DNA of 64,000 bases from Abyssisolibacter fermentans (GCF_001559865.1 NZ_LOHE01000090.1:1-64000); one strand, 5' to 3'. Shown: positions 8,813 through 20,507, counted from the first letter of the stretch. Notes: generated by a model not told the origin, from the sequence alone. A program made the numbers and translations.

Positions 8813-10516
8813 TTAGTGTTTTAGTAGATAAGCCCATTTATAGTCATTATCAGCACCACATAAAGGTCTTACAATACCTTTAACATATGATCTAGTAACC
8901 ATATCTCTAACTGGATGGTATACTGGATGAGCTGGAAGATCCTTAACTAATATTTCTTCAGCTCTAAGCATAGCATCAATTCTTTCGTCTCCCATTCCAT
9001 TTACAGCTGTATCAATACATGCATCATACTCAGCACTGCTATAGTATGCATCGTTGTTTCCACCATTTGTAATGAATAAATCCATAAATGTCATAGGGTC
9101 ATTGTAATCTCCGCCCCAACCAGATAAACTTATTGTATAGTCTTTTTTGTTATATCTATCTAATCTAATAGCATAAGATACATTCTCTACAAATATTTCT
9201 AGTCCTAAGTTTTCTTTCCACATTTGTTGGAAAGCTTGAGTCATTAATACCCATCCTGAGCTATCTCCTGCTAAGAAAGTAACTTCTTCCTGTAATTCTT
9301 CTTTAGTCATTCCTAATTCTTTAAGACCTTCTTCTAAGTGCTTTTTAGCAGCTTCTGGGTCATAAGGAAGAGATTTGCTAGTTCTTAATTCATCAAATGC
9401 TTTACCATCTTTTCCTGGCATTCCTGGAGGTGTTAAACCTTCAGCAACTAAACCAACACCATTTAATACATTTTTAACAAAGCTATCAGAGTCTAACGCT
9501 TGTGCAAATGCTGCTCTTATATGATAATTACTCATAATTTTATTTGTAAAGTTATATTGTAAATACCAAGTAGTTGCATTTGGAATTATTGCATATTCAT
9601 CAGTATCTCCATATTTCTCAACAAATTCAGAAGGAACAACAATTGTATCTAAACCATCAGTATCATATAAGTTTACTGCTGAGTTAGCATCAATAATCAT
9701 ATCTCCTTCAATACGCTCAAGCTTAACATTTTCAGCATCCCAATAATTAGGATTTTTTTCTAAATTAAGATTTTGATCATGGTTCCATTCGCTAATTACA
9801 AATGGTCCACTATAAACTATCTTATCAGCATCTGCTGCATATTCTTCACCAAATTTTTCTACTGCTGCCTTTTGAGCTGGTATAAGTGTTGCAAATGAAG
9901 TAAGCTCTAAAAATTGAGCTGTAGGTCTTACTAAATCAACTTCTATTGTTTTTTCATCTGGTGTTCTTATTGCTACATCTTCTTTAGATCCTTCGCCTTT
10001 GTTATATGCTTCTGCTCCCTCAATATGATATAACATTGAAGCATATTCAGCTGCTGTATCTGGATCTAATGCTCTTAACCAAGAAAATTTGATATCTTCT
10101 GTTGTAATAGGTGTTCCATCAGACCATTTAGCATCTCTTAAGTAAAATTTGTAATGTAATCCATCGTCACTTATTTCCCAATCTTTTGCTAGTCCAGAAC
10201 CTTTTTTAATAAAACCATTTTGATCTGGTCTTACAAGACCTTCCATAGTAGCTCTTATTATCTCTATAGAAAGTGCAGCTGTTGTTATTTGTGTATCCAT
10301 TCCTGGAGGTTCTGCTGCCCAGTTAACTCTTAATACTTGCTCCTCAGCTAATTCTTCCCCATTATCAGCTGGTTGATTTGAATCACCTTCTTGGTTTGAA
10401 TCACCTGCTGGTTGCTTAGGCTCTTCAGGCTTATCTCCATCTGAACATCCTGCAAACGCAAATGAAAATACCATTACAAAACATAGCATTAAAACCATTA
10501 GCTTGCTTTTCTTCAT
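8813..10516 (-). CDS. oppA: Oligopeptide ABC transporter substrate-binding lipoprotein, paralogue 3
   Basis: A 567-residue OppA-type protein, the binding-protein gene nearest to the transporter core. The signal peptide ends in FAGC, followed by an acidic Glu/Asn/Asp/Pro linker and the SBP_bac_5 domain with 'LRVNWAAEPPGMDTQIT'. It is highly similar to paralogue 2 along its length. It lies 366 bp after oppF with no obvious terminator between them, so it may be read from the opp promoter as well as its own. The upstream GTTACA palindrome of the other two copies is absent. It delivers peptides to OppBCDF, by family inference. Confidence 0.9.
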   Translation of the reverse strand: MKKSKLMVLMLCFVMVFSFAFAGCSDGDKPEEPKQPAGDSNQEGDSNQPADNGEELAEEQVLRVNWAAEPPGMDTQITTAALSIEIIRATMEGLVRPDQNGFIKKGSGLAKDWEISDDGLHYKFYLRDAKWSDGTPITTEDIKFSWLRALDPDTAAEYASMLYHIEGAEAYNKGEGSKEDVAIRTPDEKTIEVDLVRPTAQFLELTSFATLIPAQKAAVEKFGEEYAADADKIVYSGPFVISEWNHDQNLNLEKNPNYWDAENVKLERIEGDMIIDANSAVNLYDTDGLDTIVVPSEFVEKYGDTDEYAIIPNATTWYLQYNFTNKIMSNYHIRAAFAQALDSDSFVKNVLNGVGLVAEGLTPPGMPGKDGKAFDELRTSKSLPYDPEAAKKHLEEGLKELGMTKEELQEEVTFLAGDSSGWVLMTQAFQQMWKENLGLEIFVENVSYAIRLDRYNKKDYTISLSGWGGDYNDPMTFMDLFITNGGNNDAYYSSAEYDACIDTAVNGMGDERIDAMLRAEEILVKDLPAHPVYHPVRDMVTRSYVKGIVRPLCGADNDYKWAYLLKH

Positions 10517-10882
10517 AAAAAATTTCCCCCTTAATTTAATTTTTTTCTACTAATAGTCATACTCCCTCAATACTCTTTTTAAAGTCTAAATTTAAACTAA
10601 AAATGGACTTTACTTGCAAATATAATACCCTTTATATGTATTGTTGAACTATGTCTATTTTTGTATATAATTTTTATATTATATCAATATTATAGGTATT
10701 TTTTGTAATTATGTCAAGTCTATATTGCAACTTTCACAATTATCTAAATATTTAACATCTTAAGCATTACATTTTACGTATAAAATAACTATCATATGTA
10801 AATTATCGATAGATATTTTAAAATATTTTTGCATGTTATCGAAATACAGGTTGTAATAACCCTGTATTTCGATATTAATTAT
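10517..10882. other. oppF-oppA3 intergenic region
   Basis: AT-rich spacer of 366 bp. A short inverted repeat (CGAAATACAGG / CCTGTATTTCG, about 10838-10872) lies just past the oppF stop codon. It has no good T tract and could be a processing or attenuation hairpin that lowers read-through into oppA3. No ORF was recognised. Confidence 0.4.
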
Positions 10883-11863
10883 TTACTTTACCATATGACA
10901 AGCAACAAAATGTCCTTTTTCTACCTCTATTAATTCTGGTGCTTGTTTTTTACATATGTCACTACATAAACTACACCTTGCTTGAAACTTACATCCTGGT
11001 GGCGGATTGATAGGGCTCGGAACATCTCCCTGTAACATTATTCTATTTCTTGCTTTTGAAATTTTTGGATCTGGAATTGGTACAGCAGACAACAATGCTT
11101 TTGTATATGGATGCATAGGCTTATCATATAATGCATCACTGCTTGCTAATTCCATCATTGATCCAAGATACATAACCGCAATCCTATCAGAAATATGCTT
11201 AACCATACTTAAATCATGTGCTATAAATAAATACGTTAAACCAAGTTCTTTTTGTAGGTCTTCAAGTAAGTTAACTACTTGTGCCTGTATAGAAACATCT
11301 AGGGCTGATATAGGCTCATCACAAACTATAAATTTAGGTTCTATTGCTAAAGCTCTAGCTACGCCTATACGCTGTCTTTGTCCGCCACTAAATTCATGTG
11401 GGAACCTACTAGCATGTTCTCTACTCAATCCAACTAATTCAAGAAGTTCATAAATTCTTTTTTGTCTTTCCATTCCTGAATGTAAATTGTGAATATCAAT
11501 ACCTTCTCCAATTATATCAGTAACTGTCATTCTAGGATTTAATGATGCATATGGGTCTTGGAATATCATCTGTGCACTTCTGGTAAAATTTTTAAGCTGA
11601 TCTTTATTAAGCTTACGAACATTCATATCATCAAAAATAATTTCGCCATCAGTTGCATCGTATAATCTGATAATAGTTCTTCCTGTTGTAGATTTTCCAC
11701 ATCCTGACTCTCCAACAAGACCTAATGTTTCTCCTTGTTTAATATCAAAAGATAGATTATCAACAGCTTTTAATTGCAATCCCCTTCCAACATTAAAATA
11801 TTTTTTAAGGTTTCTAACTGTAACCAAAGTCTTTGCTTCTTTTTTATCTAAGTTAGCACTCAT
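10883..11863 (-). CDS. oppF: Oligopeptide ABC transporter ATP-binding protein OppF
   Basis: The second of two cytoplasmic ATPases that power peptide import, 326 residues. It has Walker A 'GLVGESGCGKSTTG' near residue 50, signature 'FSGGQRQRIGVARAL' near 160, Walker B 'FIVCDEPISALDVS', and the H-loop 'IAHDLSMVKHISD'. The C-terminal oligopeptide-transporter extension has clustered cysteines ('CKFQARCSLCSDICKKQ'), as in Opp/Dpp ATPases that may carry an Fe-S cluster. Its start codon overlaps the oppD stop codon by one base, implying translational coupling. Confidence 0.95.
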   Translation of the reverse strand: MSANLDKKEAKTLVTVRNLKKYFNVGRGLQLKAVDNLSFDIKQGETLGLVGESGCGKSTTGRTIIRLYDATDGEIIFDDMNVRKLNKDQLKNFTRSAQMIFQDPYASLNPRMTVTDIIGEGIDIHNLHSGMERQKRIYELLELVGLSREHASRFPHEFSGGQRQRIGVARALAIEPKFIVCDEPISALDVSIQAQVVNLLEDLQKELGLTYLFIAHDLSMVKHISDRIAVMYLGSMMELASSDALYDKPMHPYTKALLSAVPIPDPKISKARNRIMLQGDVPSPINPPPGCKFQARCSLCSDICKKQAPELIEVEKGHFVACHMVK

Positions 11864-12885
11864 TATTTCGCCCCCTTACTAAATGGATTTTCAACATGTG
11901 GAGCCATATCATGCTTCAACCAACAACGAACATAATGAATATCTGTCAAATCAGTCTTTTCAGGCATTTGCTTGGAACAAATTGGCATTGCATAATCACA
12001 TCTGGCAGCAAATGGACATCCCATTGGAGGTGCAAATAGATCTGGTGGTGTACCGTCTATAGGAACAAGTCTATGCTTTTCCATTTTATCTAGTCTTGGA
12101 ACAGATTGAAGTAATCCCCATGTATATGGATGCTGAGGATTATAGAATATATCATCAGCTGTTCCTGTCTCTATTATTATACCAGCATACATAACTGCAA
12201 TTCTATCTGCTATATCAGCAACAACACCCAAGTCATGTGTAATTATGATAATAGCTGTATCTAATCTTTTTTGTAAGTCCTGCATTAAATCTATAATCTG
12301 CGCTTGTATAGTAACATCAAGTGCTGTTGTAGGTTCATCAGCTATTAAAAGCTTTGGATTACATGCTAAGGCAATAGCTATCATTGCTCTCTGTCTCATA
12401 CCACCACTATACTCATGTGGATATTGATTAATACGTTTTTCTGGCTTTGGAATACCAACAAGATGAAGCATCTCAACAGCCTTTTTAGCAGCTTCTGCTT
12501 TGCTCATTTTTTGGTGTTTTATTAAACCCTCCATTATTTGCTTACCAACTCTCATAGTAGGGTTTAAAGATGTCATAGGATCTTGGAAGATCATACTTAT
12601 ATCTCTTCCTCTTACAGCTTCCATTTGTCTATCACTAAACTTAACCAAATCTTTTCCATTAAAAATTGCTTTTCCTTCTTTTATTCTTCCTGGAGGCATA
12701 GGTATTAACTGCATTATTGTTTGAGCTGTAACTGATTTACCACAACCGGATTCACCAACTATAGCTAAAGTTTCAGCTACATCAACATGAAAGTCAACTC
12801 CTCTTACAGCCTGCACTTCTCCAGCGTAAGTATCAAATGATACCTTTAAATTTTCAACTTTTAATAATTCTCTACCTGTACTCAT
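11863..12885 (-). CDS. oppD: Oligopeptide ABC transporter ATP-binding protein OppD
   Basis: The first ATPase of the peptide importer, 340 residues. It has Walker A 'AIVGESGCGKSVTA' near residue 40, signature 'YSGGMRQRAMIAIAL' near 160, Walker B 'LLIADEPTTALDVT', and the C-terminal Cys cluster 'GCPFAARCDYAMPICSKQ' typical of OppD/DppD. It pairs with OppF to form the ATPase heterodimer. It lies 17 nt after oppC and overlaps oppF by one base. Confidence 0.95.
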   Translation of the reverse strand: MSTGRELLKVENLKVSFDTYAGEVQAVRGVDFHVDVAETLAIVGESGCGKSVTAQTIMQLIPMPPGRIKEGKAIFNGKDLVKFSDRQMEAVRGRDISMIFQDPMTSLNPTMRVGKQIMEGLIKHQKMSKAEAAKKAVEMLHLVGIPKPEKRINQYPHEYSGGMRQRAMIAIALACNPKLLIADEPTTALDVTIQAQIIDLMQDLQKRLDTAIIIITHDLGVVADIADRIAVMYAGIIIETGTADDIFYNPQHPYTWGLLQSVPRLDKMEKHRLVPIDGTPPDLFAPPMGCPFAARCDYAMPICSKQMPEKTDLTDIHYVRCWLKHDMAPHVENPFSKGAK

Positions 12886-12902
12886 CTTTTATTCCCCCCT
12901 CC

Positions 12903-13829
12903 TTATTTTCTTAATCTTGGATCTAATGCATCTCTTAAACCATCACCGAACAAGTTAAACGAAAGCATTGTTACACAAATCAATAATGCAGGGAAAAATA
13001 ATTGATATGGATGTATCAACAACATTTTAGTACCTTCATTTGCTAATGTACCCCAACTAGCCAATGGTACTGGTATACCAAGACCTAAATAACTTAGCAT
13101 AGCTTCTGTAAAAATAGCACCTGGTACTTGGAATGTTAGATTTATGATTATAGGTCCCATAGCATTTGGTATTAAATGCCTTAATATTATCTTTGTAGAA
13201 CTTGCTCCCAAAGTCTTTGAAGCTAATACAAATTCCATCTGTTTAATTTGGAGTACCTGACCTCTAACTATACGTGCCATTCCTCCCCAACCTGTTATTG
13301 AAATAGCTATAATTATTGTTTTTAAACCCGGCTTTAAAACAACCAACAGTAATATTACCCACAAAAGCTGTGGTATAGAATATATAATCTCTATAAAACG
13401 CATCATTATAATATCTGTGTATCCGCCAATATATCCTGAAATACCTCCATATAATACCCCGATAGTAACATTTAACACTGTTGAAATCAAGGCGATAAAC
13501 AGAGATACTCTAGCACCTTCCCAACATCTTACCCAGATATCTCTACCAAGAACATCTGTACCAAAAAGGTGGTCAATAGAAGAACCTTCATTTTTGTGTG
13601 CAAAATCTTGATATGCATAGTCTACATCTGATACCATTGGTGCAATAAATGTAAATAATAATACTATTACTAATATAAGCATAGATATCATTGCCATTTT
13701 ATTTTTCTTCAATCTTCTCCAAGCATCTTGCCAATATGTCATACTCGGACGAACTATTTTTTCTGCCTGATCAGCATCTTTACCAACTATCTTAAACATT
13801 TCACTAGTCAATTCAATTTTATCATTCAT
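12903..13829 (-). CDS. oppC: Oligopeptide ABC transporter permease OppC
   Basis: Inner-membrane permease of 308 residues. It has a cytoplasmic N-terminal tail, a first membrane helix near residues 45-68, a large extracytoplasmic segment ('HLFGTDVLGRDIW', an OppC/DppC hallmark), and a binding-protein-dependent permease core. The EAA-type coupling loop is 'ASKTLGASSTKIILRHLIPN'. It should form a heterodimer with OppB. It is 16 nt downstream of oppB in the same operon. Confidence 0.95.
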   Translation of the reverse strand: MNDKIELTSEMFKIVGKDADQAEKIVRPSMTYWQDAWRRLKKNKMAMISMLILVIVLLFTFIAPMVSDVDYAYQDFAHKNEGSSIDHLFGTDVLGRDIWVRCWEGARVSLFIALISTVLNVTIGVLYGGISGYIGGYTDIIMMRFIEIIYSIPQLLWVILLLVVLKPGLKTIIIAISITGWGGMARIVRGQVLQIKQMEFVLASKTLGASSTKIILRHLIPNAMGPIIINLTFQVPGAIFTEAMLSYLGLGIPVPLASWGTLANEGTKMLLIHPYQLFFPALLICVTMLSFNLFGDGLRDALDPRLRK

Positions 13830-13845
13830 TCTAATAACCCCCCCT

Positions 13846-14763
13846 TTAATCCAATTTTATACGTGGATCTACTACACCGTAGAATACGTCTATCAAGAAC
13901 ATCATAACAACCAGTATAACTGCATAGAATATAGTTGTACCTAATATAACTGTATAATCATTTTGCTGTATAGACATAACAAGGTATTTACCCATACCAG
14001 GAACAGAGAATACTCTTTCAACAACAAACGATCCTACTAATATATTTGCAGCTAAAACCCCTACTATAGTTACTATAGGTAATATAGCATTTCTTATAGC
14101 ATGTTTTGTAGTAACAACAAATTTTGATAAACCTTTAGCTCTTGCTGTTTTAATGTAATCTTGTCCAAGTACATCTAGCATACTAGTTCTCATCATTCTT
14201 GCCACATACGCTATTGATCTAAAACCAATCGCTAATACCGGTAAGACATAGTGCATATTTGTTCCCCATCTAGCAACTGGGAACCATTGTAGCTTAACTC
14301 CAAATGAATACTGGAATAAAGCTGCAAAAACAAAGTTTGGTACCGAAACACCAATTATAGCTAAGAAAATAACGAAAAAGTCAAAAAACTTTGCCCGATT
14401 GAGTCCTGCAATAATACCAAAAGTTACACCCAAGCCTACTCCTACGAGCAATGCCCAACCTCCTAATTTTGATGAAACAGAAAATCCATCAAACAACATC
14501 TCATTTACACTTCTAGTTTTATACTTTAATGAGTTTCCTAAATCTCCATGTAATAAATTCTTTAGATAAATACCATACTGTTGTATTAATGGTTTATCAA
14601 GTCCATATTTCGCTTTCATCAACTCCAATATTTCTGGTGCGATTTTTCTTTGATCTGTAAATGGATCACCAGGAATTGAATGCATCAAGAAAAACGTTAT
14701 TGTTACTATAACCCAAATTGTTAAAATTGCAATAGCAGCCCTACGCAAAGTATACCTTAACAT
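13846..14763 (-). CDS. oppB: Oligopeptide ABC transporter permease OppB
   Basis: Permease of 305 residues and the first gene of the opp operon. It begins 'MLRYTLRRAAIAILTIWVIVTITFFLMHSIPGDPF', the characteristic OppB/DppB N-terminus with one membrane helix and a conserved GDPF. The coupling loop 'DYIKTARAKGLSKFVVTTKHAIRNAILP' follows, and the protein ends 'GVVDPRIKLD', as family members do. The start codon is preceded by GGAGGGG. The promoter should lie within 14764-14830. Confidence 0.95.
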   Translation of the reverse strand: MLRYTLRRAAIAILTIWVIVTITFFLMHSIPGDPFTDQRKIAPEILELMKAKYGLDKPLIQQYGIYLKNLLHGDLGNSLKYKTRSVNEMLFDGFSVSSKLGGWALLVGVGLGVTFGIIAGLNRAKFFDFFVIFLAIIGVSVPNFVFAALFQYSFGVKLQWFPVARWGTNMHYVLPVLAIGFRSIAYVARMMRTSMLDVLGQDYIKTARAKGLSKFVVTTKHAIRNAILPIVTIVGVLAANILVGSFVVERVFSVPGMGKYLVMSIQQNDYTVILGTTIFYAVILVVMMFLIDVFYGVVDPRIKLD

Positions 14764-15454
14764 AACATATACACCCCTCCATTTTATTTTTATTTACTGC
14801 TAATTATAAAAATTCTGAATATTTTGCACATAATTTCCCTGATTATTTATATAATTCTGAAAAATATATCTTGAATCTCTGAATAGTATTTATTGGTATA
14901 TCAAGAATATAATGAATTTGTTCATAAAAAACATTGATATAAATAAACTTTTTACACTAAACAAATATTTAGATTTATTTTTCATAATTTACTATGCCTA
15001 ATCTGGGATTATTTATGTGTAAGCAAAATATTAGATTAAGATGATATATGTGACTGTATGCATTAAATAAAATAAGTATAAATAATACGAGAATTAGATA
15101 TTTCAACTGTATATTTAATACCGAAACTATTTTTATTTACGAATAATACCATAAATTTCACATAATACAACTACCACATAATACATCTCCTATAAAATGT
15201 TATATTTAAATACATCTTTACATTAGAATACTTTATTTACAACTAATTTACAATGAAATAAATTTTAAAAAAGTATTAATTTTTCGTAATACATTCCAAG
15301 GCATTAAAAAATACTGTATTTATAGGTGGGTAAATACAGAGTTTCTAAAAAAATAATATTAAATATTTGTAATTTTTAACTTTTTAGTTTATTTATTAGC
15401 AATTTTTAACTTTGTTTGCTGTAAATAATATGATAAAATGGTTAATACAAAAAA
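14764..15454. other. Gene-free region upstream of the opp operon
   Basis: About 690 bp of very AT-rich sequence holding MITE-like element C (14837-15007). The remainder contains an inverted repeat around a possible 'ATACTGTATTTATAGG..GTAAATACAG' hairpin (about 15311-15342). No gene or known RNA was recognised. Confidence 0.4.
14837..15007. mobile_element. MITE-like element C, 171 bp
   Basis: The left end is CCCTGATTATTTATATAA and the right end CTATGCCTAATCTGGG. Left flank TAATTT and right flank ATTATTT are both AT-rich but not an exact 5-bp match, so this copy is older or rearranged. It sits about 75 bp upstream of the oppB start codon and could influence the opp promoter. Confidence 0.6.
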
Positions 15455-15456
15455 AC

Positions 15457-15486
15457 AAGCTTGAAGATAATTTATCTTGCAAGCTC
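15457..15486 (-). terminator. Terminator of ligA
   Basis: AAGCTTGAAGATAA and TTATCTTGCAAGCT form a hairpin with a T-rich outgoing strand, just past the ligA stop codon. Confidence 0.75.
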
Positions 15487-15495
15487 ATTTTTATA

Positions 15496-17520
<2,025 letters not shown>

Positions 17521-17528
17521 TTATTAAA

Positions 17529-17874
17529 CCCAGATTATTCATAGAAAATTATGAGCAGTGAACTAAATTCTATGACTTTAAGCAGAGAACTAAAATCTCT
17601 GATTTTATGTGAATCGCTTACTCCTAGGAAGAATGAGTAGGAGTTACATATCTTCACTTACTCTTATGAAGACACTGAGTAGGAGATTCATTATTAAGAC
17701 TTCTGATTAGAAGATGTACATTAAATTCTCGATATACATAATATCTAATTTAAATGTACCTCAGACTCATTATTTCGTCTGAATAAGCGCTTTGCACTAG
17801 ATTAAAATTTAGGTTCTCTGCTCATAATTCAGAAGCTTACAGCGTATTATTCAAAGTTATACGAATGATCAGGG
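17529..17874. mobile_element. MITE-like element D, 346 bp, 5-bp direct repeat TTAAA
   Basis: The left end is CCCAGATTATTCATAGAAAA and the right end ATACGAATGATCAGGG. Exact direct repeats TTAAA flank it (17524-17528 and 17875-17879). The right-hand copy contains the complement of the pcrA stop codon (17875-17877). The interior holds several modules with 'GTGAATCGCTTACTCCTAGG' and 'TAAAATTTAGGTTCTCTGCTC'. It separates pcrA from ligA, so ligA mRNA made from the pcrA promoter would carry the whole element. Confidence 0.85.
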
Positions 17875-20088
17875 TTAAATTATTTCTATCGGGGCAAAGG
17901 AAAGCATAAGTTTTTTTACACCCTTATTTTCAAAAGCTACCATGACTTCAGTTTTTTCTCCTTCACCTTTTACTTGAACAACCGTTCCTATGCCCCACGA
18001 ACTGTGTTTAACTTTTGTTCCCACGCAGAGCTTCGTACTATTACTTACGGTATTAACCGGTTGTAATGGTTGAGGTTTATAAATATGCCCTCTAAATAGT
18101 TTATTTTCTTTTTTTTGCATATTTTCTCTTTTAGTTTTTCTCATCTTAGCCGCATTACCCATGTATTCTTCAATTAAATCTTTTGGAATTTCATTTATAA
18201 ATCTCGATACTGAATTATATTGACTTTTACCATATAACATTCTTCTATCTGTATGGGTTAAAAATAGTTGTTTTTCAGCTCTTGTAATTCCTACATAGCA
18301 TAGTCTTCTTTCCTCTTCTAGTTCATCTTCTTCAAACATCGCTCTTGATAATGGAAATACACTCTCTTCCATACCAGTCATAAACACTATAGGAAACTCT
18401 AAACCCTTAGCACTATGAATCGTCATTAACGAAACGGTATTTTGCATAGTTTCATCGGTTTTATCTACATCTGACAATAATGATATGCTTGCTAAAAAAT
18501 CTTCTAATGAAGGCTCTTCATTTTTTTGTTCATAATTTACAGCTACTGATATAAATTCTTTTATATTTTCTATTCTGCTTTCTGCTTCTAAGGTCTGTTG
18601 TTCTTGAAGTTCTTTGATATATCCTATATCATTTATTATGGTTTCTATCAACTCTTTTACTCCCATTATTTCTTTCATAGCTATAAATTTACCAATTAAC
18701 AGCGAGAAATTTTGTAACTTGGTAGCAACACCTTTTGATAATCCTGGAATATCCTCAGCATCCAATATAGCACTATACAATCTTTCACCTGTTATTTGAC
18801 AAAAATTTTGAACCTTTTCTATGGTTTTTAACCCTATCCCTCTTTTAGGAGTATTAACTATTCTTCTAAAACTTACATTATCTAATGGATTCTGAATAAG
18901 CCTTAGATAAGCCACTATGTCTTTAATTTCTTTTCTATCGTAAAATTTCAATCCTCCTATGATTTTATATGGAATATCTCTTTTTATTAACGCTTCTTCA
19001 AGTACACGAGACTGAGCGTTTGTTCTATATAATATACAAAAATCATTAAAATCATAACCTTCAATATCACTAATATTTTGTATTCTGTCTGTCACAAAAT
19101 AAGCTTCTTCAATTTCACTTTCAGCATTATATTTGCATAAAGATTTTCCTTCTTCTGCTTCAGTCCACAAGTCTTTTTTCTTTCTATTTAAATTATTCTC
19201 TATAACGCAATTAGCTGCTGCTAATATGTTTTTTGTAGATCTATAATTTTGTTCAAGTTTTATCAAAACAGTATTAGGATATTCCTTTTCAAATTCAAGT
19301 ATATTTGTAATATCAGCACCTCTCCAACCGTAAATCGACTGATCTGCATCACCAACTACACATACATTTTTATTTTTCTGCCCTAATAACCTTATTAACT
19401 CATACTGAGCACCATTAGTATCCTGATATTCATCTACTAAAATATATTTAAATTTTTCTTGATAATAGCTTAAAATATCTTCATTATTTGAGAATAGTTC
19501 TATAGTTTTAATAATTAAATCATCAAAATCAAGAGCATTATTTGACTTTAATTTTTTTTGATATAATGCGTATAATTCACCTTTTTGTCTTTCTCTAAAA
19601 TCACTATAAAAATCATTAATGTATTTATCAGGGCTGATAAGTTGATTTTTCTGGTTACTAATAAAACTAATCATTGCCTTCACTTCATAGTGCTTAGGAT
19701 TTAAATTCATCTCTTTTATACAGTTGTTAACTACGGTTTTTTGATCAGAAGAATCAAATATTACAAAGTTTGTATTATAGCCTAATCTCTCAATATCTCT
19801 TCTCAATATTCGAACACATATAGAATGGAAAGTGCCTGCCCACAAACTACGTGTATCCATGTCCAACAATCTCTCAATTCTGTCTTTCATCTCAGTAGCA
19901 GCTTTATTTGTAAAGGTCAAGGCTAGAATATTACTGGGTCGTACTTTTTTTTCTTTTATCAAATATGCTATTTTATGTGTCAAAACTCTAGTTTTTCCCG
20001 AACCGGCCCCTGCGAGCACTAACACAGGACCCTCTGTTTTAGTCACTGCTTCAATTTGTTTATTATTTAGACCTTTTAAACAATCCAT
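17875..20088 (-). CDS. pcrA: ATP-dependent DNA helicase PcrA/UvrD
   Basis: Superfamily 1 3'-5' DNA helicase of 737 residues that acts in repair, replication restart and removal of RecA filaments. Motifs include Walker A 'LAGAGSGKTRVLTHK' (about 28-42), DEYQDTN (motif II), 'GDADQSIYGWRGADI' (motif III), 'EQNYRSTKNIL' (IV), 'MTIHSAKGLEFPIVFM' (V) and 'EERRLCYVGITRAEK' (VI). The C-terminus 'GTKVKHSSWGIGTVVQVKGEGEKTEVMVAF' is the RNA-polymerase-binding Tudor-like domain seen in PcrA. ATG 20088 is preceded by GGAGA. It is upstream of ligA, as in Bacillus. The stop codon is part of the element D target duplication. Confidence 0.95.
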   Translation of the reverse strand: MDCLKGLNNKQIEAVTKTEGPVLVLAGAGSGKTRVLTHKIAYLIKEKKVRPSNILALTFTNKAATEMKDRIERLLDMDTRSLWAGTFHSICVRILRRDIERLGYNTNFVIFDSSDQKTVVNNCIKEMNLNPKHYEVKAMISFISNQKNQLISPDKYINDFYSDFRERQKGELYALYQKKLKSNNALDFDDLIIKTIELFSNNEDILSYYQEKFKYILVDEYQDTNGAQYELIRLLGQKNKNVCVVGDADQSIYGWRGADITNILEFEKEYPNTVLIKLEQNYRSTKNILAAANCVIENNLNRKKKDLWTEAEEGKSLCKYNAESEIEEAYFVTDRIQNISDIEGYDFNDFCILYRTNAQSRVLEEALIKRDIPYKIIGGLKFYDRKEIKDIVAYLRLIQNPLDNVSFRRIVNTPKRGIGLKTIEKVQNFCQITGERLYSAILDAEDIPGLSKGVATKLQNFSLLIGKFIAMKEIMGVKELIETIINDIGYIKELQEQQTLEAESRIENIKEFISVAVNYEQKNEEPSLEDFLASISLLSDVDKTDETMQNTVSLMTIHSAKGLEFPIVFMTGMEESVFPLSRAMFEEDELEEERRLCYVGITRAEKQLFLTHTDRRMLYGKSQYNSVSRFINEIPKDLIEEYMGNAAKMRKTKRENMQKKENKLFRGHIYKPQPLQPVNTVSNSTKLCVGTKVKHSSWGIGTVVQVKGEGEKTEVMVAFENKGVKKLMLSFAPIEII

Positions 20089-20242
20089 TATGATTCTCCT
20101 TCCTAACTCTTTGTTACTTTCTCAAATAAGTATATCATAACTATAGCTTAGAATTAATGATAAATTTTATGTTTTATCAAGTAAATATTTCTTATTTTAA
20201 TCCCTGCTTATAGATAATTATTTTTTCACATTATACTATTAT

Positions 20243-20458
20243 AATGAAACTCCTACTCGATTCTCTCCTAGCAGTAAACGATTCACTCCAAATTAAAATT
20301 TAGGTTCTCTGCTTAATGAAACTCCTACTCAATTCCCTCCTAGCAGTAAGCGATTCACTCCAAATTAAAATTTGGGTTCTCTGCTTAATGAAACTCCTAC
20401 TCAATTCTCTCCTAGCAGTAAGCGATTTACACCAAATTAAAATTTGGATTCTCTGCTT
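20243..20458. repeat. Three tandem copies of a 72-bp module
   Basis: Units start at 20243, 20315 and 20387 with AATGAAACTCCTACTC and end in CTCTGCTT. They differ by only a few bases. Each holds a near-palindrome around AAATTAAAATTT and a 'CTCCTAGCAGTAAGCGATTCAC' type block. The same module is found inside MITE-like elements B, D, E and I and as solo copies. It lies between the pcrA start and the Mpv17-like gene. Confidence 0.85.
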
Positions 20459-20462
20459 AAAA

Positions 20463-20497
20463 AAACCTATAGACATGAATATATCGTCTATAGGTTG
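20463..20497 (-). terminator. Terminator of the Mpv17-like gene
   Basis: AACCTATAGAC and GTCTATAGGTT flank a 12-nt loop just past the stop codon at 20508. T-rich sequence follows in the direction of the gene. Confidence 0.7.
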
Positions 20498-20507
20498 CAT
20501 ATTCCCG

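Noticed and set aside
20243-20458. Possible CRISPR array
   Set aside because: The units are contiguous 72-bp copies with no unique spacers and no cas genes nearby.
20300-20500. ORF with three near-identical protein repeats on the minus strand
   Set aside because: It is produced by the three 72-bp DNA repeats and has no ribosome binding site. The repeat explains the open frame.
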